Shown: positions 54,996 through 63,799 of the stretch, in pieces
Layout: every line of letters begins with the position of its first letter
How positions within the stretch are numbered: the stretch's first letter is position 1
DNA from: Rhodopseudomonas palustris HaA2
Lineage (GTDB): Bacteria > Pseudomonadota > Alphaproteobacteria > Rhizobiales > Xanthobacteraceae
Assembly: GCF_000013365.1 (NCBI RefSeq)
Contig: NC_007778.1
Span: forward strand, 1,674,001 to 1,738,000
Direction of reading: 5' to 3'
Length of the DNA stretch: 64,000 bases
Made by a program: the position numbers and the translations under genes
Notes under the pieces: model-generated
What the model was told of the DNA's origin: nothing
Databases searched by the model: none
The model's input: the letters and a program-made list of their open reading frames with translations, nothing else

Positions 54996-56149
54996 CCAAA
55001 CGGAAAATCTGCGTGGTCGTCGGGTCGCGTGCCAATTACAGTTCCATCAAATCGGCGATGCGTGCGATCCAGGATCATCCTGCGCTCGAACTGCAATTGA
55101 TCGTCGCCGCCTCCGCGGTCCTCGATCGATACGGATCGGTGGTGAACCTGATCGAGAAGGACGGCTTCCGGCCGCACGCGCGGGTCACCATGCTGATCGA
55201 GGGCGAGACCCCCGCGACCATGGCGAAATCGACCGGGCTCGGGCTCATCGAACTTCCGACTTTGTTCGAGCAACTCGGGCCGGACGTCGTGCTCACCGTG
55301 GGCGATCGTTTCGAAACGATGGCCACGACGTTGGCTGCCGCCTACATGAATATTCCCGTCGCTCACACCATGGGCGGTGAAGTCAGCGGTACCATCGACG
55401 AGAGCATCAGGCACGCCGTCACCAAGTTCGCTCATATCCATTTCCCGGCGAGCCAGGGCGCGGCCGAACGCATCATCAAGCTCGGCGAACTGCCTCGGCA
55501 CGTCCATATGGTCGGCTGTCCGCGCATCGACCTGGTTGCGGAAATCCTCGGGCGTTCGAGCGGCGGACTCGATGCCGGTCTGTTTGATCTGGGGGTCGGC
55601 CAGCAGTTTTCGGTCGATGAGCCCTTCGCTCTGGTTTCCCAGCATCCCGTGACCACCGAATACGGAACCGGCGAGGCGCAGATCACGCTGACGCTCGAGG
55701 CGGTTCGCGAACAGGGCCTCGCGGCCATCGTGCTGTGGCCGAATGCCGACGCGGGGTCCGACGATATCTCCCGTGGTATTCGGAAGTGGCGCGAGCGCAA
55801 GCTGGACGACCGAATGCACTTCTTCAAGAATTTGCCGATCGAGACCTACGTCAATCTGATGCGTTCCGCGGCGTGCCTGGTCGGCAATTCGAGCAGCGGC
55901 ATCAGGGAGGGCGCCTATATCGGCACTCCGGTCGTCAATATCGGCACCCGGCAGCACATGCGTGACCGCGGCGACAACGTGATCGACGTCGGCTACGACA
56001 AGAAACAGATTTCCGATGCGATCGCCAGGCAAGTCGAGCACGGCCGCTACGCGATGGATCCGATTTACGGAGACGGAACCGCGGGCACGAAGATCGCCGA
56101 CATACTCGTCACGGAGAGGGTGGACGTCCAAAAGTGTATCACCTATTGA
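54992..56149 (+). CDS. neuC: UDP-N-acetylglucosamine 2-epimerase (hydrolysing)
   Basis: 385 residues, GT-B-like fold. N terminus KICVVVGSRANYSSIKSAM; catalytic and UDP site residues in TVGDRFETMATTLAAA, GGEVSGTIDESIRHA (the His/Glu active-site loop), GNSSSGIREGA and VNIGTR. It makes N-acetylmannosamine and UDP from UDP-GlcNAc. The ATGA overlap with neuB fixes the start. The LegG-type reaction on UDP-diNAcBac is possible, but no other legionaminate or pseudaminate gene is present. Confidence 0.93.
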   Translation: MTKRKICVVVGSRANYSSIKSAMRAIQDHPALELQLIVAASAVLDRYGSVVNLIEKDGFRPHARVTMLIEGETPATMAKSTGLGLIELPTLFEQLGPDVVLTVGDRFETMATTLAAAYMNIPVAHTMGGEVSGTIDESIRHAVTKFAHIHFPASQGAAERIIKLGELPRHVHMVGCPRIDLVAEILGRSSGGLDAGLFDLGVGQQFSVDEPFALVSQHPVTTEYGTGEAQITLTLEAVREQGLAAIVLWPNADAGSDDISRGIRKWRERKLDDRMHFFKNLPIETYVNLMRSAACLVGNSSSGIREGAYIGTPVVNIGTRQHMRDRGDNVIDVGYDKKQISDAIARQVEHGRYAMDPIYGDGTAGTKIADILVTERVDVQKCITY

Positions 56150-56180
56150 GTCACGGCCTCCGGACGCGGACGCTGGTGAG

Positions 56181-56876
56181 ATGACGCTCGCTGCTGTCAT
56201 CCCGGCACGCGGCGGGTCGAAGGGCATCCCGCGTAAGAATCTCGCGCTGTGCGGCGACCGTTCGCTGCTCGCCTGGACCGCGCAGGCCGCGCTGGAGTCG
56301 CAGGTGATCGACGTCGCCATGCTCTCGACGGATGACGATGAGATCGCCGACGCGGGCAGGGCGCTGGGGCTGGACGTGCCGTTCAGGCGACCGGCCGAGT
56401 TGGCCGGGGACGCGGCCCCGATGCTCGGGGTGATGCAGCACTGCCTCGCCCATCTGCGCCGTGACGGCACGGACGTCGAGGCGCTCGTCTTGCTGCAGCC
56501 GACGTCGCCATTCCGCCGCGCCCATCATGTCCGGGAAGCAGTCCAGAGATTTCGCGCCGGCCAGGCGGCGACCCTGGTCAGCCTCGTGAGGGTCCCCCAT
56601 CGCTTCGTGCCCGAAGGTCAAATGCGCGAGCAGGGTGGCGAGGTGGTCCCGTATTTCGGCGGCGATATCGGAAAGACGCGACGTCAGGACAAGGAGGTGC
56701 TGTTCGGTAGAAACGGGCCGGCCATCCTGATCGTGCGCGCATCCGTTCTCGACTCGGGCAGTCTCTACGGCCATCCGACGATCGGCTTTGAAATGGACGA
56801 AATTTCGTCGATCGACATCGATGCGCCGGAAGACCTCAGGCTCGCGGATCATCTGTTGCGAACGGGCTATGCGTGA
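56181..56876 (+). CDS. neuA: CMP-N-acetylneuraminate cytidylyltransferase (acylneuraminate cytidylyltransferase)
   Basis: 231 residues. The nucleotide-binding motif is AVIPARGGSKGIPRKNL near the start, followed by TDDDEIADAG, LLQPTSPFR and the C-terminal ISSIDIDAPEDLRLAD block with metal-binding Asp. It activates the nonulosonate with CTP to the CMP-sugar donor. The start at ATG 56181 has GGTGAG directly upstream, and the gene begins 31 nt after neuC. Confidence 0.92.
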   Translation: MTLAAVIPARGGSKGIPRKNLALCGDRSLLAWTAQAALESQVIDVAMLSTDDDEIADAGRALGLDVPFRRPAELAGDAAPMLGVMQHCLAHLRRDGTDVEALVLLQPTSPFRRAHHVREAVQRFRAGQAATLVSLVRVPHRFVPEGQMREQGGEVVPYFGGDIGKTRRQDKEVLFGRNGPAILIVRASVLDSGSLYGHPTIGFEMDEISSIDIDAPEDLRLADHLLRTGYA

Positions 56877-58588
56877 TGTCGCGATTGTTCGAGATGCTTC
56901 GCCGCACGCCGTTGGCCGGTCCGGTTGCGGACATCGCCAGCGTCGTGAGACCACCCCATGGCGGGCTGAAGCTGTGGCAGGACGCGCGAACGACGTATCG
57001 AAACGCCGCCTTTGCGCGTGACTTGCCCGCGCCGGCGGCGGATGCTCCGCTGTTGCTGGTGTTGAGCATGTCGAACAACACCTACGCCACGAAGCTGGAA
57101 TGCATGCAGGCGCTGGCGCTGCGCCGGCGGGGCTGGCGCGTGAGCGTGTTGACCTCGAATCTCTACTCGCATGCCAAACGGATTTTCCGGGCTTACGGGA
57201 TCACCGATTTCGTGGCCTTCGAGGACCTCGTCGCGGGACAGCGGGCGCGCAGCGCAATGGCTGCCGAGACGGAACGTCGGGCGGCGTCGCCGATGGATTT
57301 CCAGTCGGTGATGGCCTGGACGTATCGCGAAGCGTGGATCGGTCCGCAATTGCTGTCGTCGGTCTCGCGCCGGCAGTTCGACGGGGCGCCCGATCCGCGC
57401 GATCCCGAGATTCGTGAGGCGTTGCTGAAACTGCTGGCGCAGTCGGTGTGCTTCGTGCACGCCGCCGAGGATTATCTTGCGCGGGCCAGGCCGGCGCTGA
57501 TCCTGGTCAACGAGCCGAACTACCACGTGCTCGGTCCGTTCGTGGATGTCGCCATTGCGCGGGCCATCCCGACGATTCACTTCACGCAGCCGTCCCGTGA
57601 GGACGCCCTGGTGCAGAAGAAACTGACGCCGATCACGCGTCGGATTCATCCGAATTCGATCACGCCCGAGACGCTGGATCGTTTGATGCAGCAGCCGTGG
57701 GGCAGCGAGCAGGATCGCAGGCTCGATCTGGAATTCGAGCAGCGCTACGGTGGCGCCTGGAAAGTGCAGGCGCGCAATCAGCCGGGCACGGTCGATATCT
57801 CCGCGGACGAGGTCGCCGCACAGCTCGGTCTCGATCCGTCCAAGCCCACGGCGGTGCTGTTTTCGCACGTGTTGTGGGACGCCAATCTGTTTTACGGCAA
57901 GGACATATTCGAGAACTACGGCGAATGGTTCATCGAAACCGTCAAGGCCGCGGTCGCCAATCCGCGGCTGAACTGGCTGGTCAAGCTGCATCCGGCCAAT
58001 ATCTGGAAGCGCAAGCTCTCCGGCACCACCGACGAATACGGCGAATTGCGGTTGATCCGCGAGCACATCGGCGCATTGCCGGACCATGTCAAGATTCTGC
58101 CGGCGGACACCAAGATCAGCACGATGTCGCTGTTCAGGATGGTCGACGTCGGCATCACGGTCCGCGGCAGCATCGGTTATGAGCTGCCGTGCTTCGGGGT
58201 GCCGGTGGTGACTGCTGGAACAGGGCGCTATTCGGGATTCGGATTCACCGAAGATTGCACCAGCCGCGCGCAATATCTGGACAGACTGGCGCACCTCGAA
58301 ACCATCGAGCGGCTCGATCCGGCGCAGGTCCGCCGCGCCAGGGTTCATGCGCACGCGCTGTTCGCCCTCCGGCCCTGGATATACCGAAGTTTCAGGACGG
58401 TGATCGGCGCCGACCCGGTCGATCCGCTGTTTCAGAATCTGGTGCCCACCGTCGCGACCGACGGCGAAGTCGCCGCGAACGCCGATCTGGACGACTTTGC
58501 AGCTTGGGCGGAACAGCCGGCTGCGATAGATTATCTCGCCCCGCTCGAGCAGCCCGCCGTCTCGTGCTCGGCGAAAGCCATGGATTGA
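56876..58588 (+). CDS. Large unknown protein, capsule-biosynthesis-like
   Basis: 570 residues, soluble. Parts resemble capsule-polysaccharide transferases: RALVILVNEPNYHVLG-type strands (here RPALILVNEPNYHVLGPF), WLVKLHPANIWKRK, and GITVRGSIGYELPCFGVPVV, which has the shape of the C-terminal donor site of GT-B Kdo/capsule transferases. The ATG shares one base with the neuA stop (TGATG). A sialyl- or other glycosyltransferase that uses the CMP-sugar is an attractive guess but unproven. Confidence 0.65.
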   Translation: MSRLFEMLRRTPLAGPVADIASVVRPPHGGLKLWQDARTTYRNAAFARDLPAPAADAPLLLVLSMSNNTYATKLECMQALALRRRGWRVSVLTSNLYSHAKRIFRAYGITDFVAFEDLVAGQRARSAMAAETERRAASPMDFQSVMAWTYREAWIGPQLLSSVSRRQFDGAPDPRDPEIREALLKLLAQSVCFVHAAEDYLARARPALILVNEPNYHVLGPFVDVAIARAIPTIHFTQPSREDALVQKKLTPITRRIHPNSITPETLDRLMQQPWGSEQDRRLDLEFEQRYGGAWKVQARNQPGTVDISADEVAAQLGLDPSKPTAVLFSHVLWDANLFYGKDIFENYGEWFIETVKAAVANPRLNWLVKLHPANIWKRKLSGTTDEYGELRLIREHIGALPDHVKILPADTKISTMSLFRMVDVGITVRGSIGYELPCFGVPVVTAGTGRYSGFGFTEDCTSRAQYLDRLAHLETIERLDPAQVRRARVHAHALFALRPWIYRSFRTVIGADPVDPLFQNLVPTVATDGEVAANADLDDFAAWAEQPAAIDYLAPLEQPAVSCSAKAMD

Positions 58589-58590
58589 TC

Positions 58591-59307
58591 ATGCCAGCCA
58601 CGCCACGTCCGACTCCGCTGCAATGGGACAACGAGACGTTGTCTCGTTTTTGGGGTTATCATTCGCAGTTTCCCGAGAACTACTTCAGCTATCAAAAAGG
58701 TCGCGACGTCGTCGGATATGTCAGCAGCGGACTGCCGACAGGGGCGACCGTGCTCGACTACGGCTGCGGTCCGGGTCATCTGCTCCCGCATTTGCTCGAT
58801 GCGGGATTCGTGGTGCAGGGCGCCGATATTTCGCTCGAAACGATGGGCTCGGCGGTCGAGCTGGGATCGCGGCAGAACTTCCTGGGCTTTGCGACGATCG
58901 ATGATCTCGTCAAAGGAGCGCGCCGGTTCGACGCCGTGTTCTTGCTCGAGGTCGTCGAGCATCTGGACGACCGCTGGCTCGACCTGACGTTGAAGCAGGC
59001 GCGGGAGCTCCTCAAAGAGAACGGCCAGCTGATTGTGACGACGCCGAACGAGGAAGTGCTCGAGGACAGTGTGGTCTATTGCCCCGTGTCGAATGTCGTC
59101 TTTCACAGGTGGCAGCATGTGCGGAGTTGGTCGTCGGCCTCGCTCAGCGAGTGCCTGTCGGCGCATGGTTTCCGCGAGGTGAAGACCGAGGCCAGGACAT
59201 TTTCGCAGCCGCGGTCGCCGGACGTTTCGATGCTGCGCTACCGTGTCTCCGGCCTGCTCAACCGTTTTCGCAAGCCACAATCGCTGATTTCCATCGCGCG
59301 CAAGTAG
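58591..59307 (+). CDS. Class I SAM-dependent methyltransferase
   Basis: 238 residues. Motif I is TVLDYGCGPGHLLPHLLDAG (about 51-70), with VVQGADIS as motif II and FDAVFLLEVVEHLDD as the following strand, a pattern typical of the Methyltransf_11/23 group. It may methylate a sugar carboxylate or hydroxyl. A one-codon gap separates it from the preceding stop and no strong ribosome site is seen, so coupling is likely. Confidence 0.82.
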   Translation: MPATPRPTPLQWDNETLSRFWGYHSQFPENYFSYQKGRDVVGYVSSGLPTGATVLDYGCGPGHLLPHLLDAGFVVQGADISLETMGSAVELGSRQNFLGFATIDDLVKGARRFDAVFLLEVVEHLDDRWLDLTLKQARELLKENGQLIVTTPNEEVLEDSVVYCPVSNVVFHRWQHVRSWSSASLSECLSAHGFREVKTEARTFSQPRSPDVSMLRYRVSGLLNRFRKPQSLISIARK

Positions 59308-59325
59308 CATGGATCGTTCCTCGTC

Positions 59326-60621
59326 ATGAAGCCGCTCTCGGTGGTGCATCTGGCCCAGTCCGACAGCGAGGGCGGAGCGAACAAGGCGGCCTATCGCATC
59401 CACAAGAATTTGCAGACGCTCGGGCTTCGCTCGACGTTCCATGTCGGTCGCAAGCTTCGCGATGATCCGTCGGTCGTGCCGGCGCATTGGCCCGGTGTCG
59501 GCAGGCTTGGCAGCGACGTGGTCGCCTATCTCAATGCGCGGACGCTGAGGAGCTATCCGCACCGGCTCGGAACGCCGTTTTCGCCGTCGTGCCTGCGCTA
59601 TGGGCACCTGGACCGTGGGCTGATCGCCGGCGCCGACGTCGTCTGCGCGCACTGGATCGCCGGCGCCTTTCTGAATTTCGGGCAGTTGAAGGGCATAGCA
59701 GCACCTTTGGTCTGGAGGCTTTCGGACATCTGGCCGTTCAGCGGCGGGTGCCATTATCCCGGGGGCTGCTCCGGCTTCGAGCGGGCCTGTGGGGGCTGTC
59801 CGCAGCTCGGCAGCACCGAGGAGCACGATCTGTCGCGGAGGGGCCTGCGGGCGCGGGAAGCCGCCTATGGCGACCTCGATCTGACCATCGTCGCCCCGAG
59901 CCGCTGGATCGCCGGTCTGGCGGGCCGTTCCAGCCTGTTTGGCGGCCGGCGGATCGAACATATTCCGACCGGTGTCGATCTGCAGGTGTTTCGGCCGCGC
60001 GACCGGCTGGCGGCGCGCCACACGATCGGACTGCCGGAGAGCGGTACGATCGTCCTGTTCGGCGCTCTGAGCGCGACGGACGATCCGCGCAAGGGCTATG
60101 CGCATCTGCTGCGGACGATCGAGAACCTCGCGGCTGCCGGCCGCAGGGATCTCTCGCTGGTCGTTTTCGGCGGCGCCACCCAGGGGGCCGCCACCTCGAT
60201 CGCCGGTTACCCCGTCCATCACCTCGGCAGCATCGGCAGCGAGGAACGGCTGGCGGAGATCTATTCCGCCGCGGACGTGCTGATCGCGCCGTTTCTGGAA
60301 GACAACCTGCCGAACGTGGTGCTGGAGGCGGTCGCCTGCGGGACGCCGGTCGCCGCATTTGCCGCGGGCGGTATCCCGGATGCGATCGACCATCAGGTGA
60401 ACGGCTATCTGGCATCGACGGGCGACGATGCGGAGCTCGCGCGGGGGGTGGCCAGCCTTCTCGATCGCCCCGATGCTGCACACGTGCGGAGCGCCGCACG
60501 CCGGCTTGCGGAGACCCGATTCGACCTGCTGGACTGTGCGCGACGCTACATCGCCCTGTTCGAGGAACTCGCCGAGGCGTCTCGTTCGCAAATTGACAAG
60601 ACCGCCGGGCGACGACATTGA
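59326..60621 (+). CDS. Glycosyltransferase family 4 (GT-B)
   Basis: 431 residues. N-terminal domain with LSVVHLAQSDSEGGANKAAYRI; C-terminal donor site with IVLFGALSATDDPRKGY, YPVHHLGSIGSEERLAEIYS, and the EX7E-type region LIAPFLEDNLPNVVLEAVACGTPVAAF (in part). A Cys-rich loop (CHYPGGCSGFERACGGCPQL) in the middle is typical of some WcaC/TuaC-like enzymes. Transfers a sugar to the glycan; donor unknown. Ends by TGATG overlap with the next gene. Confidence 0.88.
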   Translation: MKPLSVVHLAQSDSEGGANKAAYRIHKNLQTLGLRSTFHVGRKLRDDPSVVPAHWPGVGRLGSDVVAYLNARTLRSYPHRLGTPFSPSCLRYGHLDRGLIAGADVVCAHWIAGAFLNFGQLKGIAAPLVWRLSDIWPFSGGCHYPGGCSGFERACGGCPQLGSTEEHDLSRRGLRAREAAYGDLDLTIVAPSRWIAGLAGRSSLFGGRRIEHIPTGVDLQVFRPRDRLAARHTIGLPESGTIVLFGALSATDDPRKGYAHLLRTIENLAAAGRRDLSLVVFGGATQGAATSIAGYPVHHLGSIGSEERLAEIYSAADVLIAPFLEDNLPNVVLEAVACGTPVAAFAAGGIPDAIDHQVNGYLASTGDDAELARGVASLLDRPDAAHVRSAARRLAETRFDLLDCARRYIALFEELAEASRSQIDKTAGRRH

Positions 60622-61865
60622 TGGATGCAAATCGGCCGGGCCACCGATCCGGCGACGGAATTGATCCGAAGCCGTCCGTGACGGACGACGCTCCAACCAC
60701 TCGACCGGCCAGAAATTCCGCGCAGCCCCCCATGCCAGTTTCAGTCGCGCACGTCCTGCGAACCTATGGCGTCCATGGCGGCGAGCGTCAGCTGGCGCGG
60801 CTGTTCGCGGCCGAGGATCCCGCCCGCTATAAGATCACCTTCCTCTCCATCTACAACAACCCCGAATGCGAGGACTACTTCGCGCGAATTCCGGGATTGC
60901 GGCAGAAGATCGTGCTCGGATTGAAGGCGCCGGTGTTTCCTGCGCTGCGCAGCGAGATGCTGCTGCTGCTGTTGGTGCTTCCGGTGCTTCAGGTGCGAAT
61001 GCTGTATCTGCTGGCCGCGGGTCGGCATCGAATCTGCGTGGCGCACGGCATTCAGGCCGCCGCCGCGTGCTGGCTCGCGGCATGGTTCATGCCGCGCATT
61101 CGCTTTGTCTATGTCCACCGCGGCACCAAGTCGGAAGCCGGATCCCATCCGATCTTCAAGCTGCTCTACAGGCCGTTCGACGTCGTCGCCGGCGTATCCG
61201 TGGCGACCGCCGCGTCGCTGACGTCGCTGGTTCGCGGCGGGAGGGTGCTGACCCTCGAGAACGGCATCGATTGGCAGGCCTTTGTCAGCGCCGCGGCCGA
61301 TTGCGAAAGGCATCATCCGCCCGGGATCGTGACCCTGATTTCGTCGGCACGGCTGCTTCCACACAAGGCCCAAGCGTTTCTGTTGCAGGCGTTCGCCGTG
61401 CTGGTGCGCGAACGGCCGAATGTCGAACTGATCGTCGCCGGCGACGGACCGGAGCGGGACAATCTGATCGCCCTGGCGGGGCGGCTGGGCATCGCCGACA
61501 AGGTCCGGTTCCCCGGCCACGTCACCGACATCAATTGCCGTATCGTCAACAGCGATATCTTCGTTCATGCCTCCGAGGTGGAGGGGATGAGCAACGCCGT
61601 CCTCGAAGCCATGACGCTGGGGCTGCCGAGCGTCGTGGTCGATGCGCCCGGCGTCTCCGAATGTCACATCGAGGGCGACACCGGATTCATTGTCGAGCGG
61701 AATCCGAATGCGATGGCCGCCAGGCTGATCGCGCTGATCGACGATGCCGAATTGAGGGCCAGAATGGGTCGCCGGGCGCGGCAGCGCGTTGAGGAGCAGT
61801 ATTCGATCGCGGCGAATGTCGAGCGATATCACGCGATGTATGCGGAACTGTTGGCGGGCGCCTGA
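60621..61865 (+). CDS. Glycosyltransferase family 4 (GT-B)
   Basis: 414 residues from the ATG that overlaps the previous stop (TGATG); a second ATG at 60732 (MPVSVAHVLRTYG) starts the folded part. The donor domain has SSARLLPHKAQAFLLQAFAVL, ELIVAGDGPERDNL and SEVEGMSNAVLEAMTLGLPSVV, the classic EX7E motif. It adds a sugar to the same glycan. The stop overlaps the asnB start by one base (TGATG). Confidence 0.92.
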   Translation: MDANRPGHRSGDGIDPKPSVTDDAPTTRPARNSAQPPMPVSVAHVLRTYGVHGGERQLARLFAAEDPARYKITFLSIYNNPECEDYFARIPGLRQKIVLGLKAPVFPALRSEMLLLLLVLPVLQVRMLYLLAAGRHRICVAHGIQAAAACWLAAWFMPRIRFVYVHRGTKSEAGSHPIFKLLYRPFDVVAGVSVATAASLTSLVRGGRVLTLENGIDWQAFVSAAADCERHHPPGIVTLISSARLLPHKAQAFLLQAFAVLVRERPNVELIVAGDGPERDNLIALAGRLGIADKVRFPGHVTDINCRIVNSDIFVHASEVEGMSNAVLEAMTLGLPSVVVDAPGVSECHIEGDTGFIVERNPNAMAARLIALIDDAELRARMGRRARQRVEEQYSIAANVERYHAMYAELLAGA

Positions 61866-63760
61866 TGTGTGGATTGGCGGGCGGCATCTGGCGCGACGAC
61901 AGACTGCTGGCACCATCGATCGGCGCCGCTGCGCTCGCCGCCCTGGCGCATCGCGGGCCCGACGCCGAGGGAGAACACCGCGAAGCCGGCGTCTTTCTGG
62001 GGCACCGGCGGCTCAGCATCATCGATCTCGATCCCCGATCGACGCAGCCGATGCATCTGGGGCCGCTGAGCATCGTCTTCAACGGGGAAATCTACAACTA
62101 CCGCGCGCTGCGTGCGGAGCTCGAGCGTGGCGGCTGTGTATTCCGCACGGAATCCGACACGGAAGTTCTGCTCCAGGCCTTCGCGCGCGACGGACTCGAT
62201 TGCCTGCAGACCCTGGAAGGGATGTTCTCGTTTGCGATCTGGGACCGCAGCGCGCGGCGCCTGACGCTGGCGCGCGATCGCTACGGCGAAAAGCCGATGG
62301 TTGTGTTCGAGGATGGCGAGAAGCTGCTGTTCGCGTCCGAGATTCCGGCGATCGAACGGCTGGCGGGCGACGGCGATCTCGTGATCGATCGGGCCGCCTT
62401 GCCGCTGCTGTTCCGCTTTTCCTATTTGCCGGCGCCGTTCACGCCGTTCGAGCGGATGAAGCAGATCAAGCCCGGCTGCTGGCTGCAACTGACCGTCGAC
62501 GACTGGACGATCCGCGAGGGCTCCTACTACCAGCTCACCACCGGCGGCGCCCCGCTCCGGAAGGCCGAGCCGTCGTTCGACGCCGCGAAGACGCAATTGC
62601 GGCGGCTGCTGACCGAATCCGTCGAACAGCGCCTGGCGGCCTCGGACGTCCCGATCGCGACCTTTCTCAGCGGCGGGCTTGATTCCTCGATCATCGCCAG
62701 CATTGCGGCCGGGATCGCCGGCGACCGGATGACGGCCTATTCGATCGGATTTCCCAACGATCCCGCGTTCGATGAAAGTCCGTATGCGCGATTGCTGGCC
62801 GCCCGCTATCCCCGGATCGACCATCGGGTGATCGACGTGACCGAGGAACGGCTCGCCGATTTCACCGACCGGACCCTCGGGCTCCTGGGCGAACCCTATG
62901 CCGATGCATCGCTGATTCCGACGGCCTTTCTGTGCTCGCATGTCGGCGAGAAGGTCATTCTGGGAGGCGATGGCGCCGATGAGCTGTTCGCCGGATACGG
63001 CGTGTATTCGGCCATGCAGGTGAGTGCGCGCATCCCGGGCTGGATCAAGCGGGTGCTCCGCCGCCTGCCGACACACGGCAATCCCGCCAGCATCGGCAAC
63101 TCGAAGTTGCGGGCGGCGGCCTTCTTCCGCATGCATATGCGGGATACCGCGGGCGAGGAATATTTATCCTGGCGCTCCTACGCGTCGCCGGAGCAGTTGC
63201 AGTCGCTCGGGTTTTCGAACGCCGATGCGTGCGCGCTGCCGGGCGATCTCGTCGACCTCGACCTCCACACGCTGCGCGACATGCTGGTGACGGACATCCG
63301 CTTCAATCTGCCGGCCGATATGCTGAAGAAGGTCGATCTGGCGAGCATGCAGCACGGACTCGAAGTGCGCTTGCCCTTTCTGGACTCGCGGCTGGTGGCG
63401 TTTGCGCTGGGGCTTCCCGACAAGTTCCTGATCAACGGCGGGGTGCGCAAACACATACTGCGCGAGAGTTTCCGCTCCGACCTGCCGCCCGAAATCCTGA
63501 CCCGGGGCAAGAAGGGATTCCTGCTGCCGATCCGCAAATGGATGAGGGATGGCCGTATCCGCGACGAGCTTCTGGACCTGGCCGCCCGCCAGACCACGCT
63601 GGATTCGCGGGCCATCGAGCGATTTGCGACCGAGCACCGCGAATTGCGAGCCGATCATTCCCAGCTGCTGTGGGCGTGCTATGTCTTTCTGAAATGGACG
63701 GGCAGGCGAAACGGCAACCGGTCCGATCGGGGATCGATCAGCTCGGAGATCGCTGGATAA
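61865..63760 (+). CDS. asnB: Asparagine synthase (glutamine-hydrolysing) family amidotransferase
   Basis: 631 residues. The N-terminal glutaminase domain uses Cys2 (MCGLAGGIW) and contains HRRLSIIDLDPRSTQPM and YNYRALRAELERGG; the synthase domain has the ATP-binding PP-loop FLSGGLDSSIIASIA and GGDGADELFAGYG. In glycan loci such proteins often amidate sugar carboxylates rather than make asparagine, so the symbol is by family. The ATG shares a base with the preceding stop (TGATG). Confidence 0.92.
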   Translation: MCGLAGGIWRDDRLLAPSIGAAALAALAHRGPDAEGEHREAGVFLGHRRLSIIDLDPRSTQPMHLGPLSIVFNGEIYNYRALRAELERGGCVFRTESDTEVLLQAFARDGLDCLQTLEGMFSFAIWDRSARRLTLARDRYGEKPMVVFEDGEKLLFASEIPAIERLAGDGDLVIDRAALPLLFRFSYLPAPFTPFERMKQIKPGCWLQLTVDDWTIREGSYYQLTTGGAPLRKAEPSFDAAKTQLRRLLTESVEQRLAASDVPIATFLSGGLDSSIIASIAAGIAGDRMTAYSIGFPNDPAFDESPYARLLAARYPRIDHRVIDVTEERLADFTDRTLGLLGEPYADASLIPTAFLCSHVGEKVILGGDGADELFAGYGVYSAMQVSARIPGWIKRVLRRLPTHGNPASIGNSKLRAAAFFRMHMRDTAGEEYLSWRSYASPEQLQSLGFSNADACALPGDLVDLDLHTLRDMLVTDIRFNLPADMLKKVDLASMQHGLEVRLPFLDSRLVAFALGLPDKFLINGGVRKHILRESFRSDLPPEILTRGKKGFLLPIRKWMRDGRIRDELLDLAARQTTLDSRAIERFATEHRELRADHSQLLWACYVFLKWTGRRNGNRSDRGSISSEIAG

Positions 63761-63799
63761 AATTCCGCAGCAGAGTATCGCATGGAATTCCAGTCGAGA

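Noticed and set aside
53997-56876. Legionaminate or pseudaminate pathway
   Set aside because: No dehydratase/aminotransferase pair (LegB/LegC or PseB/PseC) is present; the three genes fit a sialic-acid route better, though the final sugar is unproven.
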